NCBI RefSeq assembly: GCF_023734135.1
Contig: NZ_AP025730.1
Span: 4,402,001 to 4,466,000, forward strand
Reading direction: 5' to 3'
DNA from: Sphaerotilus microaerophilus
GTDB taxonomy: Bacteria; Pseudomonadota; Gammaproteobacteria; Burkholderiales; Burkholderiaceae_C
Length of the DNA stretch: 64,000 nt
Within the stretch, counting starts at the first letter, position 1, and the number at the start of each line of letters is the position of its first letter. The notes under the pieces were generated by a model. That model was not told the DNA's origin. It did not search any database and was given only the letters and a program-made list of their open reading frames with translations. Positions 8,655-18,478 of the stretch are shown piece after piece. The position numbers and the translations under genes are program-made.

Positions 8655-9902
8655 TCAGCCGCTGATGTAGTTGAACAACGAGAGCTTCTGCACCATGGAA
8701 TAGGACTGCAACGCTGCCTGGTAGCTGGTCTGACGGTTCGTGAACTCGGAGATCGCCTGCACCATGTCGACGTCCTCGACGTTCGAGCGCGTGGTCTGCG
8801 CGGCCAGGATGCGCCCGCCCGTGCGGGACTCGACCCCGTCAAGCCGGTTGAGCGTCTCACCCACCATCGCACGGGCGGACTGGAAGCTGCCGAGCACCTG
8901 ATCCATGTCGGAGATCCCGGCGTTGACCGCCTGCATCACCTGGCCATTGTTGGCATTCGGGTTCGACAGCGCCGCCACCGCACGGTCCAGCGCTTTGAAG
9001 ACATTGAGATCGGGCGTCGATTCGCCGACGTGGAAGCTGTCGCTGCTCGCATCCGGTGTGCCGGAGACCGCAAACGAGATGCCCGGCACCACGGTGATGG
9101 CCTTGCCCGGCTGGTAGGCGAAGCTGGTGTTGCCGTTGGCGTCGGCCATCGCGCTGCCGGTGGCGTCGTCGGTGACGCTGTAGCTCAGCGCGCCGGTGCT
9201 CGGATCCTGCGTGAACGCGACGGAGTAGCTGTGGCTGGCCAGGGCGTTCCACGCCGACGGGTCGGTCACCGAGCCGGCGCTGACCCAGCCGCTGCCGGTG
9301 TTGGGCGTGGCGGTGGTACCGGCGCTGGTCTCGAACACGCCGTTGCCGCTGCCCACCTGCAGCCAGACCTGGGGGCCGTCGATTGACAGGGGCAGGTTCT
9401 CGACGTTCGAGCCGGCCAACCCGCCACCGTTGGCCGCAGAGGTCACGCTGCTGCCGTTGTCCACGTAGGGACCCGAGGTGTTGCCCTGGCGCCCGAAGAG
9501 CAGGTTGCCGGCGCCGTCCTGCTGGTTGGCCACCGCGAAGAGCTGGTTGCGCAGCTCCTTGAGCTGGTTGGCCATCGTCAGGCGCTCATTGCCGCTGTAG
9601 CCACCGTTGCCGGCGGCCACCAGGGCCTCGCGTGCCCGCTGCGCCAGATCGCCGGCATCGCCCAGCGCCGACTCGGTCAGCGTCATGACGTTGCGGCTGG
9701 CATCGAGCGTACGCAGCATGCTGCGCCCGCGGGACTCCTCGACCAGCGCACGTTCGACCTGGGCGGCGGCGGTCGGGTCGTCACCCGGGCGTTCCACGCG
9801 CTTGCCGGTGGTCATCTGCTGCTGGGCGCGCGACATCTCTTCCTGGCGGCGCTGCAGGGCGCTCACCGAAGACTCGAAGCTGTAGGCGGTGGAGACCCTC
9901 AT
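8655..9902 (-). CDS. flgL: Flagellar hook-filament junction protein FlgL (HAP3)
   Basis: 415 residues. The N-terminus has the flagellin-like D0/D1 helix expected of FlgL (MRVSTAYSFESSVSALQRRQ, then MTTGKRVERPGDDPTAAAQV), and the C-terminus has the matching helix (TNRQTSYQAALQSYSMVQKL). FlgL sits between FlgK and the flagellin filament and is exported by the flagellar type III apparatus, so it has no signal peptide. The middle, Gly/Ser/Thr-rich region is variable, as usual. It is the last structural gene of the minus-strand flg operon, 69 bp after the flgK stop. Confidence 0.95.
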   Translation of the reverse strand: MRVSTAYSFESSVSALQRRQEEMSRAQQQMTTGKRVERPGDDPTAAAQVERALVEESRGRSMLRTLDASRNVMTLTESALGDAGDLAQRAREALVAAGNGGYSGNERLTMANQLKELRNQLFAVANQQDGAGNLLFGRQGNTSGPYVDNGSSVTSAANGGGLAGSNVENLPLSIDGPQVWLQVGSGNGVFETSAGTTATPNTGSGWVSAGSVTDPSAWNALASHSYSVAFTQDPSTGALSYSVTDDATGSAMADANGNTSFAYQPGKAITVVPGISFAVSGTPDASSDSFHVGESTPDLNVFKALDRAVAALSNPNANNGQVMQAVNAGISDMDQVLGSFQSARAMVGETLNRLDGVESRTGGRILAAQTTRSNVEDVDMVQAISEFTNRQTSYQAALQSYSMVQKLSLFNYISG

Positions 9903-9971
9903 CGCGGTGCCTCGTGCAGCGCAGGGCCGTCAACGGTGGATCGAAGCGGGATCATGGACATGGCGGGCACC

Positions 9972-11384
9972 TCAGCTTCCCAGCGAAATCAGCGTGTCGA
10001 ACACCTTCTGCGCCACCTGCAGCACCTTGGCCGCCGCCTGGTAGCTCTGCTGGAAATGGAGCAACTTGGCGGCCTCCTCATCCAGATTCACCCCGGTGAC
10101 GGAGCCCAGTTGCTGCTGCGCATCGCTGGCGAGGCTGGATGAGACATCGGCACGCGAGGTGGCGGTCTGAACCCGCACGCCCACATCGGCAATGACCTGC
10201 GAGAAATAGTCGGTGAACGTCGAGCCGCTGACCGTGGCCGTGGTGCCCAGCTGCTGCATGGCCAGCGCGTTGGCGTTGTTGCTGCGCGGCGAGGTGATGG
10301 AGGCGCTCTGGGCGGAGGCGGCGATGTCGTCGGTGCTCAGTCCGGCACCGACCTTCATGTTCAACGCGCCCAGGGAATCGATCGAGAACAGCGCCGCGCC
10401 CGCCACGGGTTGGCCGCTGGCATCCACCTTGAGCGACCAGCCCGCTGCCTGCTGGTTGTTCATGGCGGTGGTGATGCCCTGCGCCATCGTGTCCAGGTGG
10501 GTCTTCGCCGCGGCCAGGTCCTCGTCCTGGAACTGCAGCAGGCCAGCCATGCGCCCACCCACCAGCGTGCTGGAGTCGAGCTGGCGTGACACCCCGGCCA
10601 CGTCGAGCGACACCCGCATCAGCGAGGTGTCGCTGGCGTCGGGGCTGGCCTTGAACTGGTAGGCGTTCGTGCCGACCACCAAGCTCTGGCTGCCGCCCAC
10701 GAACAGGTTCATCGAGCCGTCGTCCTGCTCGACCCGGTTGACCTGCACGTAGCTGCTCAGCTCCTTGATGAGCTGGTCGCGGGCGTCCAGCAGGTCATTG
10801 GGCTTTTGCGGGTTCCCGCGCGTGGCCGCCACCTGGCCGTTCAGGTCGGCGATGCGCTGCGTGAGGTTGTTGACCTCGGCCACGCTGTTCTTCAGGTCCA
10901 GCGACACGCCGCTTTGCAGGCTGGCCATGCTCTGGGCCGTGCTGCGGAACATCGAGGCCAGGTCGTCGGCGCGCTCCAGCACCACCCGGCGCGCCGAGGC
11001 ATCGGCCGGCTCGGCCGCCACGTCGCCAAAGGCATTGAACAGCTGCGTCGCGGTATAGCCCAGCCCGTTTTCCCCGGTGCCGATGCTTGATTCCAGCTGG
11101 CCGAGCATCTGGTTGCGCACCTTGTCGGCCGAAGCCTGCGAGTGGGTCTGTGCCACCTGGTCGGTCAGGAAGCCGTTGACCTCCCGCTCGACGGTACGGA
11201 CTTCCACCCCGCGACCGAAATAGCCCGAGCCGCTGTACAGGCCCGACGCGGTCTCGGCCCTGACCGACTGGCGCGAGTAGCCATCGACACCGGCGTTGGC
11301 GATGTTGTGGCCGGTCGTGCTGAGCTGGGCCTGCGCAGCCATCATCCCGCTGGCACCCAGCGAGAGCAGCGAGGTGGGGTTCAT
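9972..11384 (-). CDS. flgK: Flagellar hook-associated protein FlgK (HAP1)
   Basis: 470 residues. It opens with the rod/hook family signature (SLLSLGASGMMAAQAQLSTT, GHNIANAGVDGYSRQ) and ends with the typical FlgK helix (NLDEEAAKLLHFQQSYQAAAK, then VFDTLISLGS). FlgK is the first junction protein between hook and filament. It is shorter than the enteric protein (about 547), with the difference in the variable middle domain. It lies 112 bp downstream of flgJ with no convincing promoter visible in that gap. Confidence 0.95.
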   Translation of the reverse strand: MNPTSLLSLGASGMMAAQAQLSTTGHNIANAGVDGYSRQSVRAETASGLYSGSGYFGRGVEVRTVEREVNGFLTDQVAQTHSQASADKVRNQMLGQLESSIGTGENGLGYTATQLFNAFGDVAAEPADASARRVVLERADDLASMFRSTAQSMASLQSGVSLDLKNSVAEVNNLTQRIADLNGQVAATRGNPQKPNDLLDARDQLIKELSSYVQVNRVEQDDGSMNLFVGGSQSLVVGTNAYQFKASPDASDTSLMRVSLDVAGVSRQLDSSTLVGGRMAGLLQFQDEDLAAAKTHLDTMAQGITTAMNNQQAAGWSLKVDASGQPVAGAALFSIDSLGALNMKVGAGLSTDDIAASAQSASITSPRSNNANALAMQQLGTTATVSGSTFTDYFSQVIADVGVRVQTATSRADVSSSLASDAQQQLGSVTGVNLDEEAAKLLHFQQSYQAAAKVLQVAQKVFDTLISLGS

Positions 11385-11496
11385 GAACGGCTCCTGGCGC
11401 CAGTGCGCTGGATGGATCCATGCCGCAACGGGATCGGGGGCGCGGGGCGCGACGGGGCAGTGGACAAGGTGGACACGGGCGTGCTCCGGTTCGGGG

Positions 11497-12474
11497 TCAT
11501 GCCGTCACACCCGACGTGCCGAGCCGGGCCGATGCTGCGGAGGCATCGGCCTGATCGACGAGGCGGCGGGTGGTCTGGATCACCCGGCCGAGCTTGGCGG
11601 CGTAGTCGGGATCGGTTGCATAGCCGGCGCGCTGAAGTCCGGCGGCAAAGGCCTGGGCGTCATCCGTGCGTTGCATCACACCTGCGTAGCGCGGACTGCC
11701 GGAAATCAGCTTGGCGTAGTCCCGGAAGCTCTCCTCATACGACCCATAGGCACGGAATGCGGCCTGCACCTTCTGCGCCCGGCCGTTGATCACCTCGGTG
11801 GTGGTGGTGACCACCACCGGGCCGTTCCAGTTGCCACCGGCCTTGATGCCGAAAAGGTTGTGTGAGTTGCTGCCATCGGCAGCGCGGATCTCGCGCCGGC
11901 CCCAGCCGGTCTCGTGCGCCGACTGCGCCAGCATGAACTCGGCCGGGATGCCGCTTTGCGCCGCCACGGCCTGCGCCGCGGCGCGGTGGCGCTCGACGAA
12001 ACGCGCCGCGTTGCCCCCCGTGGCGCCGGCCGCCTCGGGCGCGGCTGCTCCCGAACCGACCGCGACCGCCTGGTAGGCCCCCGCCGCACCCGCCGATGCC
12101 ACCGGCGCCCAGCGCGCCGCGCCGGTGACGGCACCCGAACCTCCACCCGCACCGCCCCGGGCGCCACTGGCCGGCACACCCATCTGCCGCTCCAACTGCC
12201 GCGCGATCGCATCGGCCAAGCCGCCCGGGATGCCGGCGAGCTGGGTGGCGTACTGCTGGTCGAGCATGCCGGTGGCCATCTCGGTGGCCTGGTTGTCGAG
12301 CATGCCGGTGGCCATCGTCGAGGCGCGCATGCTCTTCATCAGCTCCTGCATGAACAGCGACTCGAACTGCTTGGCCACTTCGCGGATCGCGCCCTTCGGA
12401 TCCTTGCGTGCCGTGGCCCGCAGGGCGTCGAGCCCGGCGCCGCCGGTGGCGAGTTGCTGGGTGGAAGCGACCAT
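11497..12474 (-). CDS. flgJ: Flagellar rod assembly protein/peptidoglycan hydrolase FlgJ
   Basis: 325 residues with the two-domain layout of beta/gammaproteobacterial FlgJ. The N-terminal rod-capping domain (about 1-105) has EVAKQFESLFMQELMKSMR. A Gly/Ala-rich linker follows, then a C-terminal glucosaminidase/muramidase domain (about 155-310) with FMLAQSAHETGWGRREI, whose Glu is the likely catalytic acid, and the YGSYEESFRDYAKLI motif. It acts in the periplasm, opening the cell wall so that the rod can pass. The start is 19 bp from the flgI stop. Confidence 0.95.
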   Translation of the reverse strand: MVASTQQLATGGAGLDALRATARKDPKGAIREVAKQFESLFMQELMKSMRASTMATGMLDNQATEMATGMLDQQYATQLAGIPGGLADAIARQLERQMGVPASGARGGAGGGSGAVTGAARWAPVASAGAAGAYQAVAVGSGAAAPEAAGATGGNAARFVERHRAAAQAVAAQSGIPAEFMLAQSAHETGWGRREIRAADGSNSHNLFGIKAGGNWNGPVVVTTTTEVINGRAQKVQAAFRAYGSYEESFRDYAKLISGSPRYAGVMQRTDDAQAFAAGLQRAGYATDPDYAAKLGRVIQTTRRLVDQADASAASARLGTSGVTA

Positions 12475-12493
12475 GGCCGATGCTCGCCCTCGC

Positions 12494-13624
12494 TCAGATC
12501 ACTTCGATCTCGGCCTGCAGCGCACCCGCGGCCTTGATCGCCTGCAGGATGGCCAGCAGGTCGGCGGGCGTGGCGCCCAGCGAGTTGAGCGCCCGGACCA
12601 CCTCGGTGAGCTTGGCACCGGCGGGCAGCTGGATCAGCGAGCCGGGCTCCTGCTTCAACGAGATGTCGACCTTCTCGGTCTGCACGGTCTGGCCGCCCGA
12701 CAGCGGCGCGGGCTGGCTGACCACCGGCGTGGAGCTGATCGTCACCGACAGGTTGCCGTGCGCCACCGCGCAGGGCCCGAGCGTGACCGCCTGGTTGACC
12801 ACGATCGAGCCGGTGCGGGCATTGATCACCACCCGCGCGGCCGGCGTGGCCAGTTCGATCGGCAGGTTCTCGATGTCGGCCAGGAAGCCCACGCGCTCGT
12901 CGGGCGAGGCGGGCATCTTGACCTTCACGACGCGCCCATCCTGGGCCAGCGCGGTGCCCTTGCCGAACTTGTCGTTGATGGCCCGGGCCACCGCGCGGGC
13001 GGTGGCGAAGTCGGCCGAGGAGAGATCCAGCTGCAGGCTATCGCCCTGCGCCAGCGGCGTGGCGACGGCGCGCTCCACCGTGGCGCCGCCAGGGATGCGC
13101 CCGGCCGACAGGTGGTTGACCTGTACCTTGGAGCCTCCTGCCGCAGCGCCCGCCCCGGCGATGACCAGATTGCCCTGCGCCAGCGCATAAGTCTGACCGT
13201 CCGCGCCGCGCAGGGGGGTCGCGATGAGCGTGCCGCCGCGCAGGCTCTTGGCATTGCCCAGCGAGGCCACCGTGATGTCGATCGGCTGGCCCGGCTGCGC
13301 AAACGGCGGCAGCGTGGCGGTGACCATCACCGCCGCGACGTTGCGCACCTGCATGTTCGTGCCTGCAGGCACGGTCACGCCCAGCTGCTGCAGCATCGCC
13401 GTCAGGCTCTGCGAGGTGAAGGGCGTCTGGGTGGTCTGGTCACCGGTGCCGTCCAGGCCGACGACCAGGCCGTAGCCGACCAGCTGGTTGTTGCGCACCC
13501 CCTGGACGGTGGCCACTTCCTTGATGCGCGCGGCATCGGCCGCCAGCGGCCACCACAGCGCCGCGCTGGCCAGCAGGGATGCCGTGGCGATCGCACGGCG
13601 CAACCAAACAGTCTGCGTGTCCAT
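12494..13624 (-). CDS. flgI: Flagellar P-ring protein FlgI
   Basis: 376 residues. A Sec signal peptide (hydrophobic stretch IATASLLASAALWWPLAADA) precedes the mature start ARIKEVATVQGVRNNQLVGY, a family hallmark. Conserved FlgI blocks follow, including GLVVGLDGTGDQT and NARTGSIVVNQAVTLGPCAV. FlgI forms the ring around the rod in the peptidoglycan layer, and its assembly depends on the FlgA chaperone encoded at 19075. Length is normal for the family. Confidence 0.96.
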   Translation of the reverse strand: MDTQTVWLRRAIATASLLASAALWWPLAADAARIKEVATVQGVRNNQLVGYGLVVGLDGTGDQTTQTPFTSQSLTAMLQQLGVTVPAGTNMQVRNVAAVMVTATLPPFAQPGQPIDITVASLGNAKSLRGGTLIATPLRGADGQTYALAQGNLVIAGAGAAAGGSKVQVNHLSAGRIPGGATVERAVATPLAQGDSLQLDLSSADFATARAVARAINDKFGKGTALAQDGRVVKVKMPASPDERVGFLADIENLPIELATPAARVVINARTGSIVVNQAVTLGPCAVAHGNLSVTISSTPVVSQPAPLSGGQTVQTEKVDISLKQEPGSLIQLPAGAKLTEVVRALNSLGATPADLLAILQAIKAAGALQAEIEVI

Positions 13625-13666
13625 GGGGGTCTGATCCTTCTTTCGTCAGACCCATTCTGGGCAGCC

Positions 13667-14374
13667 TCAGACCGGCAGAAGATTCAAAAAGAAGCGCCCC
13701 AGCCAGCCTATTCCCTGGGCGTCGGCCTGCTGGCCGCGGCCGCGCTGCTCGACGCGCACGTTGGCGATCTGCGCCGAGGCCACCGTGTTGCCGGGCTGGA
13801 CCGCCCGCGGGTCGACCTGGCCGGAAAAGCGCAGCACGTCGACGTTCTCGTTCACGCCGATCTGCTTTTCGCCGGCAATGACGAGGTGGCCGTTGGGCAG
13901 CACCTCGATCACCGTGCAGGTCACCGTGCCCTCGAACTTGTTGGTGTTCTCGGTGCCGCCCTTGCCGGCAAAGGTGTTGCCGCTGGAGGCACCCACGCCA
14001 AGCTTGCCCAGCAGCGGCGCCTTCAGGAAGGGGAAGCCGGTGATCGAGCCGTCCACCGTGCCCTTCTTCTCCACCGAGCTGGTGGAGGTGGCGCTGGCGC
14101 TGACCTTCTCGACGATCTGCACCGTGAGCGTGTCGCCCACCAGACGGGCGCGGTGGTCCTCGAACAGCGGGCGGTACTGCACCGGCTGGAAGATCGCGCC
14201 GTTGTTGACCGGCGCAGGTGCGACGACCACGGGGCGGGCAGTGGTGACCGGTGGCATGTCCACCTTGGCGCTGCTGGGCATGAGCGCGCAGCCGGACAGC
14301 GCGCTGCCCAGCGACGCTGCCAGCAGGCACGCGCACCGGCGGTACGGCAACGCGGAAGTAAGAAAGTCGGTCAT
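13667..14374 (-). CDS. flgH: Flagellar L-ring lipoprotein FlgH
   Basis: 235 residues. The lipobox LSGCALM marks a lipoprotein processed at Cys and anchored in the outer membrane, where FlgH forms the L ring. Family blocks are clear: YRPLFEDHRARLVGDTLTVQ, SSGNTFAGKGGTENTNKFEG and GEKQIGVNENVDVLRFSG. The start at 14374 is placed by the signal sequence. The frame stays open further upstream, but that part overlaps flgG and is not protein-like. Confidence 0.95.
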   Translation of the reverse strand: MTDFLTSALPYRRCACLLAASLGSALSGCALMPSSAKVDMPPVTTARPVVVAPAPVNNGAIFQPVQYRPLFEDHRARLVGDTLTVQIVEKVSASATSTSSVEKKGTVDGSITGFPFLKAPLLGKLGVGASSGNTFAGKGGTENTNKFEGTVTCTVIEVLPNGHLVIAGEKQIGVNENVDVLRFSGQVDPRAVQPGNTVASAQIANVRVEQRGRGQQADAQGIGWLGRFFLNLLPV

Positions 14375-14388
14375 GGTGCGTTCTCCCC

Positions 14389-15171
14389 TCACAGCTGCGC
14401 CAGGCGCGCCAGCATCTGGTCGGAGGTCGAGATGGCCTTGGAGTTGAGCTCGTAGGCGCGCTGGGTCTGGATCATCGTCACCAGCTCCTCGACCACGTTG
14501 ACGTTGGAGGTCTCGATGAAGCCCTGCGTGAGCGAGCCCATGCCGTCCGTGCCCGGTGCGCCGGTGTTGGGTGTGCCCGAGGCGGCGGTCTCCGCATACA
14601 GGTTGCCCCCCTTGGCCTCCAGGCCGGCGGGGTTGACGAAGTTGGCGATCTGCAACTGGCCGCGCGTCTCGGTGGCGGCCTGGCCGGGTAGTTGCACGCT
14701 GACCGTGCCGTCGGCCGCGACGGTGATCGACTGCGCGTTGGGCGGGATCGTGATGCCCGGCATCACCGTGTAGCCGGTGTTGGTGACGAGCTGGCCGCTG
14801 GCGCTGAGCTGGAAGGAGCCGTCGCGCGTGTAGGCCGTGCTGCCGTCGGGCATCTGGATCTGGAAGAAGCCGCTGCCCTTGACCGCCACGTCCAGCGGGT
14901 TGTTGCTCTGCTGCAGGTTGCCCTGGCTGAACTGCCGCGCCGTGGCCACGGTGCGCACGCCCAGGCCGATCTGCACGCCGGTGGGCAGCTGGGTCTGGTC
15001 GGAACTGGCCGCGCCGGACTGGCGCAGCGTCTGGTACATCAGGTCCTCGAAGACCGCGTGTTCCTTCTTGTAGCCGTTGGTGGCGACGTTGGCGAGGTTG
15101 TGCGACACGACGTCCAGCTGGGTCTGCTGGGCCTCCATGCCGCTCTTCGAAATCCACAGGGCGCGCATCAT
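14389..15171 (-). CDS. flgG: Flagellar distal rod protein FlgG
   Basis: 260 residues, the usual FlgG length. The N-terminus carries the rod signature ([20 protein letters not shown], then [20 protein letters not shown]) and the C-terminus the matching helix ([20 protein letters not shown], then [13 protein letters not shown]). It forms the distal rod and is exported through the flagellar type III system. It lies 32 bp after flgF and 14 bp before flgH. Confidence 0.96.
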   Translation of the reverse strand: MMRALWISKSGMEAQQTQLDVVSHNLANVATNGYKKEHAVFEDLMYQTLRQSGAASSDQTQLPTGVQIGLGVRTVATARQFSQGNLQQSNNPLDVAVKGSGFFQIQMPDGSTAYTRDGSFQLSASGQLVTNTGYTVMPGITIPPNAQSITVAADGTVSVQLPGQAATETRGQLQIANFVNPAGLEAKGGNLYAETAASGTPNTGAPGTDGMGSLTQGFIETSNVNVVEELVTMIQTQRAYELNSKAISTSDQMLARLAQL

Positions 15172-15203
15172 GGCGGGGCTCCTCTTTCAGCGCAGCAAGG
15201 CGC

Positions 15204-15932
15204 TCAGTTCATCGACAGCAGCTGCTGGGCCTGCTGCTCGTCCTTCTCGGCGGTCTGCATCGAGCGCATCTGCATCTCGAACTGGCGCGCCGCGGAAATC
15301 ATCGCCACCATGGTCTCGACCGCGCTCACGTTCGAGCCCTCCAGCGCGCCGTCCTGCAGCCGCGCGGTGGCGTCGGCCGGCAGCGGGTCGCCGCCCGGGG
15401 CGCGGAACAGCCCGTCGTCGCCACGCTGCAGCGGCGCCTCGGGCGTCACCAGCTTGAGCCGCCCCACGGGGGTCAGCGAGCCGTTGGGCGCGCGGGCGGT
15501 GATCGAGCCATCGCTGGCGATCTGCAGTTCGCTGTTGGCCGGCGCGGTGATCGGGCCGCCGTCGCCCAGCACGCTCAGCCCGCTGCGGTTGACCAAGGTG
15601 CCGTCGTTGGCAATGTCCAGCGAGCCGGCCCGGGTGTAGGCCTCGGTGCCGTCGCGCGCCTGCACCGCCAGCCAGGCGTTGCCCCGCATCGCCACGTCCA
15701 GGTTTCGGCTGGTGGCGCTGACCACCCCGGCCTCCGGGTTGTAGCCCACCGTCGTCTCCAACGCATAGGCCCGCGTGGTCGCACCGTCGCCACGCACCGG
15801 CACGGCGCGGAAGGCCTGCATCTCGGCGCGAAAGCCGTTGGTCGAGACGTTTGCCAGGTTGTTCGACAGCAGCTCCTGGCGCTGCATCGTCGCCTTGGCG
15901 CCACCCATCGAGAGGTAGATCCTGCGGTCCAT
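15204..15932 (-). CDS. flgF: Flagellar proximal rod protein FlgF
   Basis: 242 residues. It starts MDRRIYLSMGGAKATMQRQE and continues with LLSNNLANVSTNGFRAEMQA, the FlgF form of the rod motif. The C-terminus has VSAVETMVAMISAARQFEMQ. It is a proximal rod component in the normal place between flgE and flgG. Confidence 0.95.
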   Translation of the reverse strand: MDRRIYLSMGGAKATMQRQELLSNNLANVSTNGFRAEMQAFRAVPVRGDGATTRAYALETTVGYNPEAGVVSATSRNLDVAMRGNAWLAVQARDGTEAYTRAGSLDIANDGTLVNRSGLSVLGDGGPITAPANSELQIASDGSITARAPNGSLTPVGRLKLVTPEAPLQRGDDGLFRAPGGDPLPADATARLQDGALEGSNVSAVETMVAMISAARQFEMQMRSMQTAEKDEQQAQQLLSMN

Positions 15933-15976
15933 GGCGGCTCCTCGTCAGTCGGTCGCTGGGTCGGCCTGCGGCGGCA

Positions 15977-17281
15977 TCAGCGCAGCGAGACCAGCGTCTG
16001 CAGCACCGAGTCCTGCGTCTTGATGGTCTGTGCGTTGGCCTGGTAGACGCGCTGCGCGGTGATCATGTTGACCAGCTCGGAGGTCAGGTCCACGTTGGAC
16101 TCCTCCAGCGCGCCGGCCTGCAACGAGCCCAGGCTGCCAGACTGGGGGGCCCCCACCGCGTTGGCCAGGCCGGACTCGCCCGTGGCGCGCCACAGGTTGC
16201 CGCCCAGCGGCTGCAGGCCCTGCGGGTTGCGGAAGTTGGCCAGCGGGATCTGGCCGGCCGCGGCGGTCTGGCCATTGGTGTAGCTGGCGGTGAGCACGCC
16301 ATCGGGGCCCACGCTGATGTCGGCGATGCGTCCGGGCGCGCGCCCGCCGACCTGGTTCAGGTCGGTGACGCTGAACTGGCTGGCGTACTGCGTGATGCCG
16401 CTGAAGTCCACGCCGCCGGTGCCGGCGGTGGCGTCGTAGGTGAGGTCGACCGCGGTATGGGTGCCGCTGGCGGGGATGCTCAGGCTGAAGCGCGGCGTGC
16501 CAACGACCGCGCCGGAGGCGTCGAAGGTCAGCGTCTGCAGCACCGTGGAGCCCGAGGCATCGGCGAGCGTGGCGCCGTCGGCGGTGGCATAGACCTCCCA
16601 GGTGTCGTTGGTCGCCGGCGTGGCCGACGGATCGCCCTCGGCGGTCTTGCGGAAGTAGTAGCTCACCTCGACCGCCTCGCCGGCGCTGTCGTACACCGTC
16701 ATCGAGGTGGCCTTGTTGTAGGACTGCGTGTTGGCCGGGTCGAAGGCCGCGGTGATCACGTCGCCGCGGGAGTCCAGGTTGATCTCCGCGGACACGCCGG
16801 TGGACATCGCCGGCGAGATCAGCCCGGTGGGCAGTTGCAGCGGCGCGAGCGTGCCGGTGGCGATCGCACCGGAGGCATCCAGCGCGTAGCCGAGCAGCTT
16901 GGCGCCATCGGTGCTGGTGATGAAGCCTTCCTTGTCCAGCTTGAACTGCCCATTGCGGGTGTACAGCGGCAGCGCGTCGGCACCGGCGTCCGAGCCGGTG
17001 TCCTGCACCATGAAGAAGCCCGCGCCGTTGATGGCGATGTCCAGCGGGTTGCTGGTGCTGGTGATCGAGCCCTGGCTGAACTGCTGCGCCACGTCGGCCA
17101 GCCGCACGCCGATGCCGATGTCGCCCGTCATCATGCCGTTCACCGAGGTGGCGTACATGTCGGCGAATTCGGCCCGCGAGGCCTTGGCGCCGTAGGTGTT
17201 GGCGTTGGCGATGTTGTTGCCGATCACCTCCAGGTTCTTGCTGGAAGCGTTCAGTCCGGACAGGCCTTGCTGGAAATTCAT
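15977..17281 (-). CDS. flgE: Flagellar hook protein FlgE
   Basis: 434 residues from the ATG at 17281, where the family N-terminus begins (MNFQQGLSGLNASSKNLEVI, then GNNIANANTYGAKASRAEFA). The C-terminus has the conserved LTSELVNMITAQRVYQANAQ. FlgE polymerises into the hook under the FlgD cap. Upstream in-frame codons exist but would run into the flgD intergenic region and lack family similarity. The protein is near the enteric length (about 400). Confidence 0.96.
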   Translation of the reverse strand: MNFQQGLSGLNASSKNLEVIGNNIANANTYGAKASRAEFADMYATSVNGMMTGDIGIGVRLADVAQQFSQGSITSTSNPLDIAINGAGFFMVQDTGSDAGADALPLYTRNGQFKLDKEGFITSTDGAKLLGYALDASGAIATGTLAPLQLPTGLISPAMSTGVSAEINLDSRGDVITAAFDPANTQSYNKATSMTVYDSAGEAVEVSYYFRKTAEGDPSATPATNDTWEVYATADGATLADASGSTVLQTLTFDASGAVVGTPRFSLSIPASGTHTAVDLTYDATAGTGGVDFSGITQYASQFSVTDLNQVGGRAPGRIADISVGPDGVLTASYTNGQTAAAGQIPLANFRNPQGLQPLGGNLWRATGESGLANAVGAPQSGSLGSLQAGALEESNVDLTSELVNMITAQRVYQANAQTIKTQDSVLQTLVSLR

Positions 17282-17339
17282 GGGATCGGCTCCTGGAGAG
17301 GTCGGGGCAGTCGGGTCGGTCGGGTCGCCGGGGGGACGT

Positions 17340-18014
17340 TCAGTTCGAGAAGGCCTTGACGTCGCTGTAGGCCACGCTGCCGCCGCCCGCCAGCTGCAGC
17401 GTGAGCGTGCTGCCGCTGGTGCTGACGGACTGCACCGCATCGCGCATCAGCGGCGTGGCGGTCACGGTCTGGGTGCCGCGGGTGGCCACCACGCGAAAGC
17501 GCAGGCCGGTGGTGTCGGCAAGCCCCTCGGGGGCAGTCCACTCGAAGGCATGCCGCCCGCTGGTCTCCGCCCCCAGGTCCAGCGTGTCCACCACCCGCCC
17601 GGCGCCATTGAGCACCTCGACCTTGACCGAATCGGCCGCGCCGGACAGGTCGAAGGCGGCCTGGCCCGTGCCCGTCCCCTCCTCCACCGCCAGCGCATTG
17701 CCGGAGACCAGCACGCCCTTGCCGACCAGCGAGGCGCTCTGCAGGGCCTGCATCTGCAGGAACTGCGAGGTCATCGACTGGATGCTCTCGTTGACCTTCT
17801 CGATGCCCGAGACGGTGTTGATCTGCGCCATCTGGCTGGTGACCTGGGCGTTGTCCATCGGGCTCAACGGATCCTGGTTCTTCATCTGCGTGACCAGCAG
17901 CTTCAGGAAGCGGTCGGCCGCCTCGCTGGTGGCACTCTGCGTCGTGCTGCTGCCGTTGAGTTGCTGGTACAGGGATGCGGCATCGCTGCTGCCGGAGACG
18001 GAGGTGGTGCTCAT
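17340..18014 (-). CDS. flgD: Flagellar hook cap/assembly protein FlgD
   Basis: 224 residues. The family signature DRFLKLLVTQMKNQDPLSPM is at about residues 34-53, followed by DNAQVTSQMAQINTVSGIEK. The C-terminal half is a Tudor/FlgD Ig-like beta region (VVDTLDLGAETSGRHAFEWT). It caps the growing hook so that FlgE can be added. It lies 58 bp before the flgE start and 21 bp after the flgC stop. Confidence 0.95.
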   Translation of the reverse strand: MSTTSVSGSSDAASLYQQLNGSSTTQSATSEAADRFLKLLVTQMKNQDPLSPMDNAQVTSQMAQINTVSGIEKVNESIQSMTSQFLQMQALQSASLVGKGVLVSGNALAVEEGTGTGQAAFDLSGAADSVKVEVLNGAGRVVDTLDLGAETSGRHAFEWTAPEGLADTTGLRFRVVATRGTQTVTATPLMRDAVQSVSTSGSTLTLQLAGGGSVAYSDVKAFSN

Positions 18015-18035
18015 GCGGGTCTACCTTTGGCTTGA

Positions 18036-18446
18036 TCAGCTGCCCTGCCCCATCTGCAGGGTCTTGAGCAGCAGGGTCTTGGCGGTGTTCATCACTTCGA
18101 CGTTGTTCTGGTACGAGCGCGAGGCCGAGATCATGTTGACCATCTCCTCCACCGCGTTGACGTTGGCGTAGGTGACGTAGCCGTCCGCGTCCGCCGCCGG
18201 GTGCTTCGGGTCGTGCACGCGCCGCCCGGGCGTCTGGTCCTCCAGCACCTGCGCCACGCGCACACCGGCAGCGCCCTGGTCGCCCATCGGCTGGGTCTGG
18301 AACAGCACCTGGCGGGCCTTGAAGCTCTGGCCGTCGGGGCCGGCCACGGTATCGGCATTGGCCAGGTTGGTGGCCACCGTGTTGAGGCGCTGGCTCTGCG
18401 CGCTGACGGCACTGCCAGCGACGCTGAAGATGTTGAGCATGGACAT
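18036..18446 (-). CDS. flgC: Flagellar proximal rod protein FlgC
   Basis: 136 residues. It starts MSMLNIFSVAGSAVSAQSQR, continues LNTVATNLANADTVAGPDGQ, and ends with the rod helix VEEMVNMISASRSYQNNVEV. Normal length and position directly after flgB. Confidence 0.96.
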   Translation of the reverse strand: MSMLNIFSVAGSAVSAQSQRLNTVATNLANADTVAGPDGQSFKARQVLFQTQPMGDQGAAGVRVAQVLEDQTPGRRVHDPKHPAADADGYVTYANVNAVEEMVNMISASRSYQNNVEVMNTAKTLLLKTLQMGQGS

Positions 18447-18478
18447 CGCAGGGCTCCTTGCGGGTCAGGCCGCCAGCC

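Noticed and set aside
11385..11496. A promoter for flgK in the 112-bp gap after flgJ
   Set aside because: No sigma-70, sigma-54 or sigma-28 pattern with correct spacing could be read.
12125..14455. A 776-codon plus-strand frame across flgI and flgH
   Set aside because: Antisense of well-recognised flagellar genes; composition is not protein-like.
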